A stretch of 27,208 bases of DNA from Hypsibius dujardini (taxonomy: Eukaryota; Tardigrada; Eutardigrada; Parachela; Hypsibiidae): NCBI GenBank assembly GCA_001579985.1, contig LRSR01004057.1:1-27208 (forward strand). The letters are read 5' to 3'. Made by a program: the position numbers and the translations under genes. The first letter of the stretch is position 1. Every line of letters begins with the position of its first letter. The notes beneath the pieces were generated by a model, which saw only the letters and a list, made by a program, of their open reading frames with translations, was not told the origin of the DNA and did not search any database. Below, piece by piece: positions 10,590 through 21,176 of the stretch.

Positions 10590-10865
10590 TGGTGTATTTT
10601 TTTTACTTCTGATATCTCTTCTCGTTTTCAAAAGGCCAATCGCGTTCAAGTACATCGGTACGTCCAAATAAAGAAATATTACTATTTTTCAGAGAAGCTG
10701 TTGCATGATTTTGAAGTGTGTTATGCTCTTACACAGATGACAGTCCAACCATCCCGAAAGATGCAAATGGAAATTATCTTTACAATGATGTTGATACATC
10801 TGACACTTGGAAAGTACGTCACATGCTTAAACGCGGTCTGAAATGAATGCAAAAAAAGTGGGAGT

Positions 10866-11028
10866 GTCTGCCTGTTTGTCTCTCTGTCTCTCTGTCTCTC
10901 TGTCTCTCTGTCTCTCTGTCTCTCTGTCTCTCTGTCTCTCTGTCTCTCTGTCTGTCTGTCTGTCTCTCTGTCTGTCTCTCTGTCGGTCTCTCTGTCTCTC
11001 TGTCTGTCTCTCTGTTTTTCTGTTTCTG
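10866..11028 (+). repeat. (CTGT/CTCT)n microsatellite replacing an expected AKR exon
   Basis: Alternating TCTC and TGTC units occupy most of the interval where a phase 0-0 AKR exon of roughly 117 nt would be expected. Translated frames of CLSL/CLSV type are artefacts of the repeat. Confidence 0.9.
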
Positions 11029-11623
11029 ATTCTTTGAGTACTGTATAAGGCCAAGGTCTTTATAATAGGTCGAGAGCCATGCCTACCTAATGCAACCGGA
11101 TCTCTTCGACTACTGCAAAACGAACGGCATCGTTCTTGTAGCCTTTGCACCCGTTGGCTCGCCTGGTCGACGAAACAAGACAAAAGATGAAGCAGTCTTG
11201 TCTGAAGATCCGATCGTCGTCAAAATCGCAAAACGTTTGGGCAAAAGGCCGTCGCAGGTTAGAAAAACTAACCAGAAGTTTTCTGACTGATTTTTCGTCG
11301 TATATTAATACTTTCTTTGTTTGCCTCTCAGATCCTGATCCGTTACTAGATCGAGCGCGGCCGGATCCCCATTCCCCGCAGTACGAACCCAGCGCACATT
11401 AAAGAAAACATCGAGGTTTGCGATTTCGACTTAACTCCAGCGGATCTTGCCGAACTGGGCAGCTTGGATCGTCAATTGCGGTTCTTTGGCATGGCAGAGT
11501 ACGTTTCTGCCAGTTAATTCAGGTGCATTCTGTTTGCGACCCATTCAACGCAACAACGCAACAATGTTTTTCCAATTTAGGCACAAGAACTCACCGAACT
11601 TTCCATACAACGATGGAAAATGA

Positions 11624-11811
11624 CAAGAACAAGATTCGACTGTTCTGCTGCAGTTTAATCTGTAATATGTTTTATGCCTATGGAAAACATATTTAGCAAT
11701 TCGATTCGGAGACCTAACGTCTGGTTTTAATATGCAGCTTATTTTACGATTCTGTACACAGTCCTAGTGTTTGATTTGCAGTGACCGATTTGCTTTCAAA
11801 ATTCAAGCAGA
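11624..11811. other. Short intergenic stretch after the AKR stop
   Basis: Nothing recognisable beyond the AKR 3' flank. Confidence 0.3.
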
Positions 11812-12147
11812 CATGACGCGGCAATTGAATTCTGCTCGTCATCGTCGCTTTGTTCGAAACGTCTCAGCTGGAGACCGACAACAGCTTATTCCTTACTGGG
11901 CTGAAGTAGACCAATAACGCTTATTTATAGAATGCCTTGTCGATGGTCGATTTCATTTTAGCAATTTGAAACCTCTTAAAGTGATGATCCGTGTTGTATT
12001 TATCAATTCCTGTTCTTGCTCAAGCGTTCGAAGGTAGCTGGCTTGAGAAAATCGAAGGATATTTTACTTACAGTATTTCGTGATATGTCGGGGAAAGGCG
12101 CAGTTTGAGATTGAACAGCGGTGGGATAAATCCCCATGCGGGAGTTG
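11812..12147 (+). pseudogene. Relic of a second AKR copy (5' flank plus exon 1)
   Basis: The stretch 11812-11893 matches the AKR upstream region 9818-9905: GACGCGGCAATTGAATTCTG against GACGAGGCAGTTGAACACTG, and GTCTCAGCTGGAG against TTCTCAGCTGGAG. About 190 bp further, ATGTCGGGGAAAG at 12084 and TGAACAGCGGTGGGA (12111-12125) match the start of AKR exon 1, which has ATGTCTGGAACAG and the same 15-mer. Order and orientation are as in the intact locus. The relic frame hits TGA after seven codons and then diverges. It is best read as a decayed tandem duplicate. Confidence 0.6.
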
Positions 12148-13402
12148 TCGTTTAATTTTTTGGCGATATAAAAATATGACCATTTTATTGAAATAGATTG
12201 AACTGGAATAAAATGAATGTTGCTTCTTTTTGGGAAAAACTCGAACACCATAATCTTTAATTCATCGTGCCCAGAATCGTACCGAACGCCTCGCGTTGAG
12301 GAGCAGCAGTTTGTAATCAGTTTATTGCACCATTTGTTGTTCGTCTTACATATATGATACACTGTGTCGTGTTGAAAAATCTCTAACATACAGTGTATAT
12401 CACCCGATTTGGAGGTGGACATTTTTCGCCACAATAATAGCAGCTACGAAGTTTGCAGTTTGAACAGCTTTTTCCGGAAAGATTCCAGTCTACCGGATTG
12501 GTGATAAAAAAGTCTAGAAAGGGGTTGAGAATACGGTTTAAAATTTCAATTGAGTAGGACATTTTTACCGACAATTTACCGACATACATGACGAGTTTAG
12601 CAAAAAGAGAAAGTTTTCATCGGAAAATGTCGTGTCCGCTAAATTTGAAAATGGCCAGCCACATTCTCAGGGATCTTCAATTTTATGGCGCCAGAAATTG
12701 GATTCCGTATTTGTGTTGAATAGCCCAATTTAGTTTCAGGGTTAGTATCCGCAGAATTAGTGGATACACTGTGTAAAAGTCATTTCTGTAATGTCACTCG
12801 AATGTTTCTGGGCAAGTTCGAGGATTGCTTAGGCTACAAGTCGCGCTCGCCTTCCCCTTTCTTGTCCCATTCCCTTTCCTACTTTTTATTTCATCCCTGA
12901 TGTTGGCTCGTAGCTCCGCCCCTTCGTACTGTAAAAGGATTCGGCTAATGCCAAGCGATTCAATTTATAATTGTGAGCGAGGTCAAATCCGAAATCGTTT
13001 GAGAACTTATATTTGTGCAGTAAAAGTCAGGGGAAGGAACCTTTCTAGTGTTATCGGGAATGTGAAATTTCGCAAGGAAAAGTCTTGTCGCTTCACAGTT
13101 GAAATACGTTTAAAAATAAAAGCGGAGACCTTCTGTCTCAGGCGAGACCCCGTCTACTAACTGGTTCTAAATGTTCCGAGATTCGTTGATGTTAGCCCGG
13201 AATTAATCACCGATCGCGTTAAATTAATGTTCCTTAAATATTTTTAAAAGATATTTTAAATGGCTCGAAAAGCGGCATCTGATCCGTAATAAAATATTTT
13301 TGTATTAACATTCAAAGACTTGATTAAAGAAACACTACGATACATAAAGTAGCAGCATAGTGTTTTTTTTTCGGAGTTCCTTTCCAGACATACTTAAATA
13401 CA
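12148..13402. other. Intergenic with another dispersed repeat copy
   Basis: A GGGGCGGAGCT-family arm lies at 12906-12975 in inverted orientation (AGCTCCGCCCC, ATTCGGCTAATGCCAAGCGATT). A short related motif, TTTAAATGGCTCGAAAAGCGGC at about 13255-13276, recurs near 14030-14055. A 143-codon minus-strand frame (12003-12434) runs antisense over the AKR relic and shows no motif, so it is not called. Confidence 0.4.
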
Positions 13403-15984
13403 CTACAAGCGCTTCAAAATTAATGGAATATTCATTGATGGTGAAATCAGTGGCAAATTGTGATGATTAACTTGACCGTGAAACTCGAATTCTCTTGACC
13501 ACGGCAATGACTGCTCGCTTTCCATAAAGGAATCATCAAAATCATTCACCAACAAAGTCATGTTCCCGTCTTCCAATGTGTTTCTTCTCATTCTGGGACT
13601 TAACAGCGTCGAGCGTTTCTTTTGATATTGATGAGCATAACCCGAGGGGATGTTGAGAGGCCTGATATTAGAACTGGATGTGAAGGCCGGCGGACGGTTT
13701 GGCACGTTGATGATGGGCGGGGAGACGGCCATGACAGGGCCGAATCCAACCCGACAACATTGAATCCAGTCGATTCGCTTTTCCAAAGTAATTGGATTGC
13801 TTTTGGTGGCGACTCCCGTCATGACATACGCCGTGGCGCACTGAGTGATGAAATAGTTGCCGTCGTAATATTCCCAATACCTAGGAAACATTCAATTTGA
13901 AGTTAAATTTGAAAGTTTAAGTTAATTTAATGTTTAATTTACAGTTTAAATTAGCTTAAAATGTGATTTAAAGTTACAAAAGACATTTCGCACTAACAGA
14001 TAAATATTCTCACAAAACAGGCTAAAAGTATTTTTAAATGGTTCAAAAAGCGGTGTTTTATTTTTTACATACAATAAACTTGCAAAAATGTATTTATTTA
14101 AAGTCGCAAAAATAGAAATTGATAATTAAGAGCACATTTGACACCCCGCAACCGTATATTTTACTTATAACAATGAAATGTTTTCATTTAAGAATGACTT
14201 TTGGATGTAAACCAACTTGGTCGCTGGATTTAAATGTACTTGGCATTTTATTGAAAATCTAAGAAGTTATTTGAGCAACACAATAGTAGTTAAATATCCC
14301 CGCTTGACGCGCTTATAACTGTAATATCAACGGAAATTACGTACACGTCATGAGTGGGGATGAAGTAGCAAGAGACATAGTCGATGTAATAGCCTTTCGG
14401 TGTTCTGCCGCATTTGTACGGCTGCTTGATGTCCGTTGGGGACCAAGTCCAGAAGACGAAATCGGAGTCCCAAAATCCTCAACAATAAGAGTCGTTAGTT
14501 TTTTTTAACATTATTTTTATCAGGGATCGTTAGTCTTTTACATTTTTTCATTAGGGATTGTTAGTTTTTTTTACATTTTTTTAATTCTATCCCCGAGTGT
14601 ATATTATACGTAAATTTTGCCGGTACGTACCGACGACGAATGTGTCGGCCGTGAGGGTGTGGTTTGCGGCGGAATAACAAAAGAACTGGAAGGTGTAGTC
14701 GAAGGCGTGGCAGTGCGGATAGTATGGGTAGAGACCCTGGGACGGGGGTTTGTGCGGGAAGAGGAATTTACACCACACATACGTCATAGCCTGCAATAAT
14801 GTAATCACAAAGTGGCTCGTCCTCTGTTTGATTATCCAAATTACAAATATCGCAAAGAGTGAAAACTGACAAACAAATAAAATAATAAGAAACAATTAAA
14901 TTCTTCTACGCTCTTGATGACATTGTCATGCACCAGTGTTTGAATTTCCGTCAAGGAATATTTTTTTGGTTGAAGTTCAGCGAGCGATTGAGAGATGGCA
15001 ATAAGAATAATTTAATAATACATTAACAACGATGAATGTTTTGGTATTGTTTGAGAATTCCGTCATTTTAGTTTTTAAACTGGCCTGGAAGACAAGCACG
15101 TGCATGCAAGAAACTATATACGAACCCCGAAATCCCAAATGTTGTCCCTGCAAGTGTCACGGGAGTTCGCGGGCACCCGGACGCAGTACGGCTTCTTAAC
15201 TAAATACGTGGTGTAGTGGACTCTGAATCACGTCGACCCGTGCCAAGGAAGGGTTGGAAATATTATTTGAATACAAGGAACTAGTGAACTGCACACTAAT
15301 CTGCACTGCAAAGACTCTACAACCAAGCGGTCCGCTTAAATAGTGCACAAATAGTACAGACACAGTAAGAAGAAGAACGAACTGTCAGAACTAATTAACC
15401 ACAACTGCACGCAGCAACTGGTTTCTAGTGTGAAAATGTAATAGCACTAAAACAGGCAGTGACTCACGAACAGAACTAAAAAAAGAGTCGTGACACAAGG
15501 ACGTTATTGTTAAATCACAATTTCCCTTTTCATACTACAGTTTCATCTCAATGTCGTTCCGCGGTAAAAAGAGAATTGGGTAATCTACGCAATACCCGGA
15601 AAAGAAAAAAATAGTCCCTTAAATGTATGTGCTGTATCAAAATAGCCGGGAGTAGCCGTATGTACACGCACCGACGGCGCCCTCCCCGTCAAGACATTCC
15701 ACCTGCCACTTGCCGCCTGAAAGTGTTGTCCCTCCATTTGCGTGGTAAGTCGTAAGGATCATGTCGCCCTGTCGCGAAGAGTACGAAGATACGCACCGAT
15801 TTCTAGAGACCTCTCGTGGGAGAAATGAAACGAAACTTACCGTGCCATAACTTTTATATATGCTGTAATAGAAATTTGTCCCCAGCGCAAGGGCCGGAAG
15901 AAGAAACAACGGGAATAGCTCCGCGAAAAAGGAATGTCTCCAGCTTGGCGTAGCTGTGGAATAAATAGATAGAGACCTCATCAC
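13403..15984 (-). CDS. Secreted Cys-rich protein, weakly dermatopontin-like, 361 aa
   Basis: Six exons close in phase: 15984-15841, 15768-15672, 15199-15126, 14790-14631, 14477-14345 and 13880-13403. Residues 1-35 form a long signal peptide with core LFPLFLLPALALG. Residues 36-245 hold eleven Cys (73, 86, 97, 112, 132, 143, 181, 195, 217, 244, 245) and many aromatics. Two stretches, CGRTPKGYYIDYVSC and CATAYVMTGVAT with LEKRIDWIQCC, resemble the C..GY.. and DR.W.F.C pattern of dermatopontin (DERM) domains, which act in extracellular matrix. After residue 250 a low-complexity tail has KKR (290-292) and an exact furin-type site RMRR (299-302). Exon 3 is short and was found by phase matching. 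An alternative upstream start at 16105 with an 85-nt intron also keeps frame. Secretion is likely; the family is uncertain. Confidence 0.6.
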
Positions 15985-16427
15985 GCTGGTTCAATATCGC
16001 CTTTCCTTCGGTGTATTTCAATTTATGAATAGGTGTACTAGGACTAATGAAGTCAAATAGTATGGATACGATGATCAGCGCTCTCCAACGAGCGATGAAC
16101 ATCATTGACCAATGCTTCTTGATGGTAGTCGCATTCTTCGGTGCCGGAAATACGGGGCCTGTTTAGATGTGCCACAATCGCCGTATTGAAGTAATTACTT
16201 TGAAGACACTCTCAAGCCTTGTTTAATACTGTAGTACCATACGCAGCGGTAAAACAAGGGTCAAACACGCGCTACGTCTTGCACTCTAATTAATGCCCAT
16301 CAATGCAGCTCACGACACACACTGTAACGAAGTTCAGTGCTAATGCAATATTTCAAGCTTCACAATTTTTGACGAAGCAAATCTGTCTCCCTGCCTGTAT
16401 GTCTGTGTGTCCGTCTGTCCGTCTGTG

Positions 16428-16462
<35 letters not shown>

Positions 16463-16802
16463 ATATTTATGTATGTTTATCTGTCTGGGCTAGTTTAGGG
16501 CAGCCTAATCCTATAAAGGGAAGTTGACAGGCGTGGTACGAACGTTGTACTAGTGGACGAACGTTTACAGTCGCGGTTGCTATGACCAGTCCAACGGCAT
16601 CTAGAGACCCTCAAACATACACGACCCAACCATCCAATGAGAGGTGAATAAACAACGTATCAAATCTTCATGACAAGCTCTTAAAAATGTCAACTCCTTC
16701 ACCGACCACCAGGAAAGCGTAGCATAGCCCGTTCCATCTGCTTTTCACCACTATTTGATGATCCACCCCATTAGGCCTGCCTGTTTTGCTGCATTTACGG
16801 TG
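15985..16802. other. Intergenic with a CTGT microsatellite
   Basis: A (CTGT)n tract lies at about 16383-16483. No exon was recognised apart from the alternative 5' exon of the Cys-rich gene at 16105-16039. Confidence 0.4.
16383..16483 (+). repeat. (CTGT)n microsatellite
   Basis: Near-perfect CTGT units with a few C-to-T type variants, in an intergenic position. Confidence 0.9.
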
Positions 16803-17389
16803 ATGTCCGATAAAGACAAGGACGACAAGAAAAAGGGCGACAAAGCGCACAAACCCACGGCTTCTGTGGAATTCAAGGGAGATCGCGAGGAAAAACTTCT
16901 CGACAGAGGTGCGTGTAGACACGACAAACCGGGAGAGGGAAGGAGACTTATCTGTCTGTCGGTCTCTCAGACAAACAGAGAGACAGACAGACCGATAGAC
17001 AAACAGTCATGGAGACAGGCGGATAAACAGACAGGCAGGCAGACAGGCAGGTAGATAGACACACACACACACACACACAGTTAGAGAGTCTGTCAGACAA
17101 ATAGACGGACACATAAACGCAGTAACAGACATACACCCTTAGGTTTGTCTGCCTATGTAAATCAGTGAGTGGTATGCAATTGGCAGTTGCAGTCGGTCGA
17201 GTCTACCCCAAAACGCCAGTTAAAGGAAATCGCACGAAACTCCCAGCTCCAGTTGACGTCGCGCTATCGGAAACGTCTAATCGAGCTCCTCCCGCAGCAA
17301 GGCAGCCCGCCACCACGCCGCAACAGGCAGACCCGCATCATAAAGACACGCCAAAGGAACTCAAGAATCCCAATGTGAAAAAGAAATAG
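16803..17389 (+). CDS. Small charged protein of unknown function, about 102 aa
   Basis: Exon 1 (16803-16908) starts MSDKDKDDKKKGDKAHK and ends at a phase-1 donor (AGAG|GTGCGT). Exon 2 begins near 17187 (acceptor GGCAG; 17166 and 17193 keep the same frame) and runs to TAG at 17389. The product is Lys/Asp-rich at the N-terminus and Pro/Ala/Gln-rich in the middle, and it ends ELKNPNVKKK. No transmembrane segment, signal peptide or known domain is visible; it is probably disordered. The intron contains a long CAGA tract. The gene converges on PRDX5, with 139 bp between stop codons. An upstream in-frame ATG (about 16755) would add 16 hydrophobic-leaning residues. I do not recognise the family. Confidence 0.5.
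16950..17140 (+). repeat. CTGT then CAGA tract in the intron of the small charged gene
   Basis: It starts with CTGTCTGTCGGTCTCT and switches to ACAGAGAGACAGACAGACCG, so the two strands of the repeat face each other across about 10 nt. It then continues as CAGA/CAGG and (CA)n. Confidence 0.85.
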
Positions 17390-17528
17390 CACACTCTTCA
17401 TTTTTTCACGATATATTGTGTACGTGCTTCAATCATGATGCACCGGAGGAGATGAATGCAAATCCACGAGAGGATGAAAGGAAATGTCAAACACACAAAT
17501 GAGAAGATTGGGGAACAGTGAAAAGTGT

Positions 17529-19070
17529 TCATTTCTTTCCGAGCTCTTCAAGGATTGTGTCCGCCACGGTGCAGGAGACCCCGGTGCCGTCCGGCTCGAC
17601 GTACAGCTTCTTCACTTTACCATCCTCCAGCAGCATGGAAAACCTGCGACAGATTTCGACGTCTCATTTGCCCTTTTATTTCTTCTAGTTGACCCTTTTA
17701 CTTACCGTTTGCTACGAACGTTTCCGAGGACAGCGCTCAGATCCTTGTCCATTTTCAGAGCCTAAATAGAAGAGCAGGCAGATATACATACAGGCAGATA
17801 TACATACAGACAGACAAACAGCCAGACAGGCAGGCAGGCAGACAGGCAGGCAGACAGGCAGGCAGACAGGCAGACAGACAGACAGGCAGACAGGCAGGCA
17901 GACAGGCAGGCAGACAGGCAGGCAGACAGGCAGACAGAGATTATTATATCGCTCAAGAACCATCGATTCGAACTATCGTACGCCACCTCGACCGTAACCT
18001 CAAATTAATAAAAAGGAGCCTTGGACGTACAGTACCTTAATGAAGTTGCCCTGAGGATCGGCCAGCATGTGAACTTTCCCCTCCGTCTTTTGATCTTTAG
18101 CCCACGCTGACATCCTGAAAGATGGGAAATTCGGGCAATATATTATCCCGATCCGCAACGATTGTGAAGTTGATTATATGGATGAGGCGATGTTTAATGG
18201 ATTGATGTCGATTGATTCGCTGACTGCCGTTTAAACATAATGCGGCAATCATCGACTGCTTGATTGATGATCAGTAAAAAACCCCTAAGCGTCGATTGAT
18301 CGATTGCTTGATTGATAATCAGTTAAAACCCTATAAGCGTCAATTGATCGATTGCTTGATTGATAATCAGTTAAAACCCTATAAGCATCAATAGATTGAT
18401 TGCTTGATTGATAATCAGTTAAAACCCTATAAGCATCAATAGATTGATTGCTTGATTGGCGACATTCTTGTACTCTCATCAGTTTCTTCCTCACTTACAC
18501 GAATGGGTCATTGACGGACACGCAAGCAATAACTTCCACACCCTTCTTCTTCAGCTGATCGTACTGCTTCACATAGGTCGGCAAGTGTTTCTACGAGGAA
18601 TAAAATGATAGCGAAAAAAATTAACTTCAACGTAGAAAATGTTCCCTCGAGACGCGCACCTGGCTGCATCCAGGCGTGAAAGCCCCCGGGACACCCAGCA
18701 GAACTCCCCGCTTCTTGCCGAACAAATCGCCGACCTTGACTTTGCCGTCCGGTCCGCCCTCCACCAATTCCGCGTTGGGCAAACTGTCACCCTCCTGTGC
18801 GCGGGGTGGAAAAAGACATACAATCGAACGGTTGATTTATTGATTTTCAAGGCATCAATTGTAAAATCAATCAATCAATCGCACGCATGCATCTCACGTG
18901 AACGGCAATGACATGTGATTGGATGATTATTTGACTGAGCGGCTTTCTGCGCACTCACTCACCTTAATTGCCAATGGACGCGTCGCATGGAGTAGGCGAA
19001 CTAACGACGGTGCCAGCTCGGAACATTTTCGGGTCAGCACGGCGGATTTGAGAGCTGTCGAGATCATCAT
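17529..19070 (-). CDS. PRDX5: Mitochondrial peroxiredoxin 5, 194 aa
   Basis: Six exons: 19070-18963, 18794-18660, 18590-18499, 18114-18036, 17761-17706 and 17643-17529, all GT-AG and in phase. Residues 1-36 are a basic, Ser/Leu-rich presequence ([15 protein letters not shown]) typical of mitochondrial import. The core shows the atypical 2-Cys peroxiredoxin motif [11 protein letters not shown] with peroxidatic Cys79, then [17 protein letters not shown] and [11 protein letters not shown]. The resolving Cys181 lies in EPDGTGVSC. The enzyme reduces H2O2, alkyl hydroperoxides and peroxynitrite using thioredoxin. Length and Cys spacing match the animal family. The intron between exons 4 and 5 is mainly a CCTG/CTGT tract, and the intron between exons 3 and 4 holds a 48-bp minisatellite. 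It is head-to-head with MRPS18C. Confidence 0.95.
17775..17940 (-). repeat. (CAGG/CAGA)n tract in PRDX5 intron
   Basis: On the PRDX5 sense strand this reads CCTG/CTGT and ends about 13 nt before the acceptor of exon 5, so it includes the pyrimidine-tract region. Confidence 0.9.
18255..18468. repeat. 48-bp minisatellite, four copies, in PRDX5 intron
   Basis: The TCAGTTAAAACCCTATAAGC-type marker recurs at 18272, 18320, 18368 and 18416, exactly 48 bp apart. Each unit contains GATTGATTGCTTGATTGAT. The unit length is a multiple of 3, which creates a false repetitive minus-strand frame. Confidence 0.9.
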
Positions 19071-19359
19071 TTTTATGCTGTTGCCTTTCGTAGATCAGAA
19101 TGAGGAATAAATTCCTGGGGAAAAACGAAGTTGCCTTTTTCTCAAATCAGCTGTGTTCGCACAGAGTAGGATTAAATTTTAGAGTTTCAAAAGGCCAAGT
19201 AGGAGCACTGCCTACTTTGTGAAAACTTATTTCACTAATTTCAGCCGCAGGCATCGCACACGCAGCACTCGTCAAATTCAAATCATTTCCAAAGTTATTT
19301 TGCATTTTTAAGCTCCGTGACGGTTTTCTCCCTTTTCGCCTCTTCTTATTATGTGAAAA
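19071..19359. promoter_or_regulatory. Candidate bidirectional promoter, PRDX5 / MRPS18C
   Basis: 289 bp separate two divergent ATGs of mitochondrial genes. No TATA box at a suitable distance is evident for either. A short inverted motif, AAGTAGG..CCTACTT, lies at about 19196-19217. A shared promoter is inferred from geometry and common destination. Confidence 0.5.
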
Positions 19360-19485
19360 ATGGCCCTTAGGACGTTATCCTTGAAATTGCCAGCCATTTC
19401 CGGCTTGCGACCTCTCCTGGCTGTTGAGCGTGAGTTGACTCTTGACTTCTACCTTCGCGTACTCTACAATGTGCATCAACTTTTT

Positions 19486-19521
<36 letters not shown>

Positions 19522-21128
19522 CGATTGATTGATTGGCTCATCGCTCGCGAATGGGTTTCCGGTTTGCAACTGATTGATTAATTGACTCACGATGCTGACC
19601 TGGATTAAGTGCACGTGTTTCATACAAGCGCATGTTCTCCCGCACGCAAAGATGAAGTAATATTTTCTCAATTTGGCCAACAAAATGCGTCTCTGCTATC
19701 CACCTGCGCAGTGCATTGTCCCATTTAATAGATCAGTAGATTGATCGATCGATTGATTGTTCAGTCGATTGATCAGTTGATTGATGGATTGACTGGTCAG
19801 TCGATTGATTGATCGATTGATTGATTGATTTAATTTCACCGGTGTTTTTTCTTCCCCTGGAGGATTTTGTCGTCCACCCGAGCGGAATATTGTGCTCCCT
19901 CCCGAGATGTGGTATTTTATCGACACTGAGGGCAATCTGTCGTACACCCAGAAGCGTCGCCGTTTCACCAAGCCCATCGGCTGGGTGCCGGAGGGACCGG
20001 GAGAGTTTTCCCTGGAAAATGTGGAGAACCTTCTGCAAAGCCTACACGGCGATTTGGTTCGTACAAAACATTTTTACTTTAATTTAATATTTTATACCTA
20101 TGTGCAGACTAAATTTAAATTCACATGTAAAGTCTATTGAATTTAGAAATGCACGTTTTATTAATACTAAAATAGAAAATATCGTTTTTTTTAAAAATTT
20201 AAATCAAAGAAAATGAAATGTTAAGGATAATATTTTGGTATGAAAAGCAAGATTTAAGTAAAACCTTTGTGGGCGCTTGGTGTGTTTGTTTAGCCGATGA
20301 GTGGCATACCGGATCCCTACAAGAAAGCCCGGCAGAAGTGCATCTTGTGCAAGCACAACGTCGATGTTGATTATAAGGTATGTTGCTTCGATTGATTGTT
20401 TGATTGCCTGGTACGATTTGCTTTTCACACTTACCGATCGATTGATTGTTTGATTGCCTGGCACGATTTGCTTTTCACACTTATCGATCGATTGATTGTT
20501 TGATTGCTTGGCACGATTTGCTTTTGCCATATCGATAGATTGATTGTTTGATTGCCTGGCACGATTTGCTTTTCACACTTTTCGATCGATCGAGTGATTC
20601 ACAGTTGGGCTGTGAAAAAATTAACTTTAGTGCAGTAATAAGTAAACTAATCCATTGATTATCAATCAAAAAATTTTAAAAAATCAAAAAATTTAAAAAA
20701 AATCAAAAACAAAATCAGATTAAAAAAAAAAACCAAAATAAATTAAAAAAAAAATCTGATTACGAGTGCGTTTATTGCTTTATGATTTTTTTAAATTGCA
20801 CGATTAAGTTTTTGTGTAGCTTGGAATTAGTTTTTTCTCCCCGAATAAATGTTTAGTTATTATGTGAGAGTTTTTACCCATTACAACCTCACGGGCCTTT
20901 TTTTGCAGAATGTGCGCCTTTTGTCGCAGTTCGTGTCGAGATTCACCGGAAAGATGTACGACCGGCAAACGACCGGCCTGTGTAGGGTGCGAAGCGAAGA
21001 AGTGATGATCGCGGTGAAAAAGGCCCGGAGTGCCGGTAAGACTTTCCATTTCTCGACTGAAATTTAGGCAGACAGACGGACAGGCAGACGAAGACAGACA
21101 GTCAGACGGACGGACGGACGGACGGACG

Positions 21129-21176
<48 letters not shown>

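Larger units (their letters stand above)
10045..11623 (+). pseudogene. Aldo-keto reductase (AKR1-like), decayed
   Basis: Recognisable exons: 10045-10287, 10397-10497, a 23-nt microexon 10635-10657, 10737-10813, 11069-11257, 11332-11498 and 11581-11623. All phases are compatible. Exon 1 gives the NADPH-dependent oxidoreductase start, with LNSGGSIPVLGLGTS, DIGYRHFDSAY (catalytic Asp and Tyr) and VTTK (catalytic Lys). Four defects follow. TAA at 10484-10486 replaces the Tyr of YVDLYLMHW. The catalytic His of LMHW reads Asn (LMNK). The exon for the DEGLVKxIGVSNFN block between DTWK and VESHAYLMQP is missing; only a CTGT/CTCT repeat lies there. TAG at 11347-11349 replaces Gln in IRYQIERG. The last exon still reads HKNSPNFPYNDGK and stop. 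A full-length active enzyme is not possible. Confidence 0.85.

Noticed and set aside
10484-11349. Alternative genetic code (TAA = Tyr, TAG = Gln) to rescue the AKR
   Set aside because: Other genes here end in TAA or TAG at family-typical positions, and the AKR has other defects.
12003-12589. Minus-strand 143- and 68-codon frames, one with several Cys
   Set aside because: Overlap in different frames, run antisense over the AKR relic, no known motif or splice support.
16039-16105. Alternative 5' exon of the Cys-rich gene (MMFIARWRALIIVSILF)
   Set aside because: Frame-compatible through an 85-nt intron, but the start at 15984 alone gives a good signal peptide, so it is kept only as an alternative.
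18285-18494. Minus-strand frame with a 16-residue repeat ([16 protein letters not shown])
   Set aside because: It lies inside PRDX5 intron 3-4 and results from the 48-bp minisatellite being a multiple of three.
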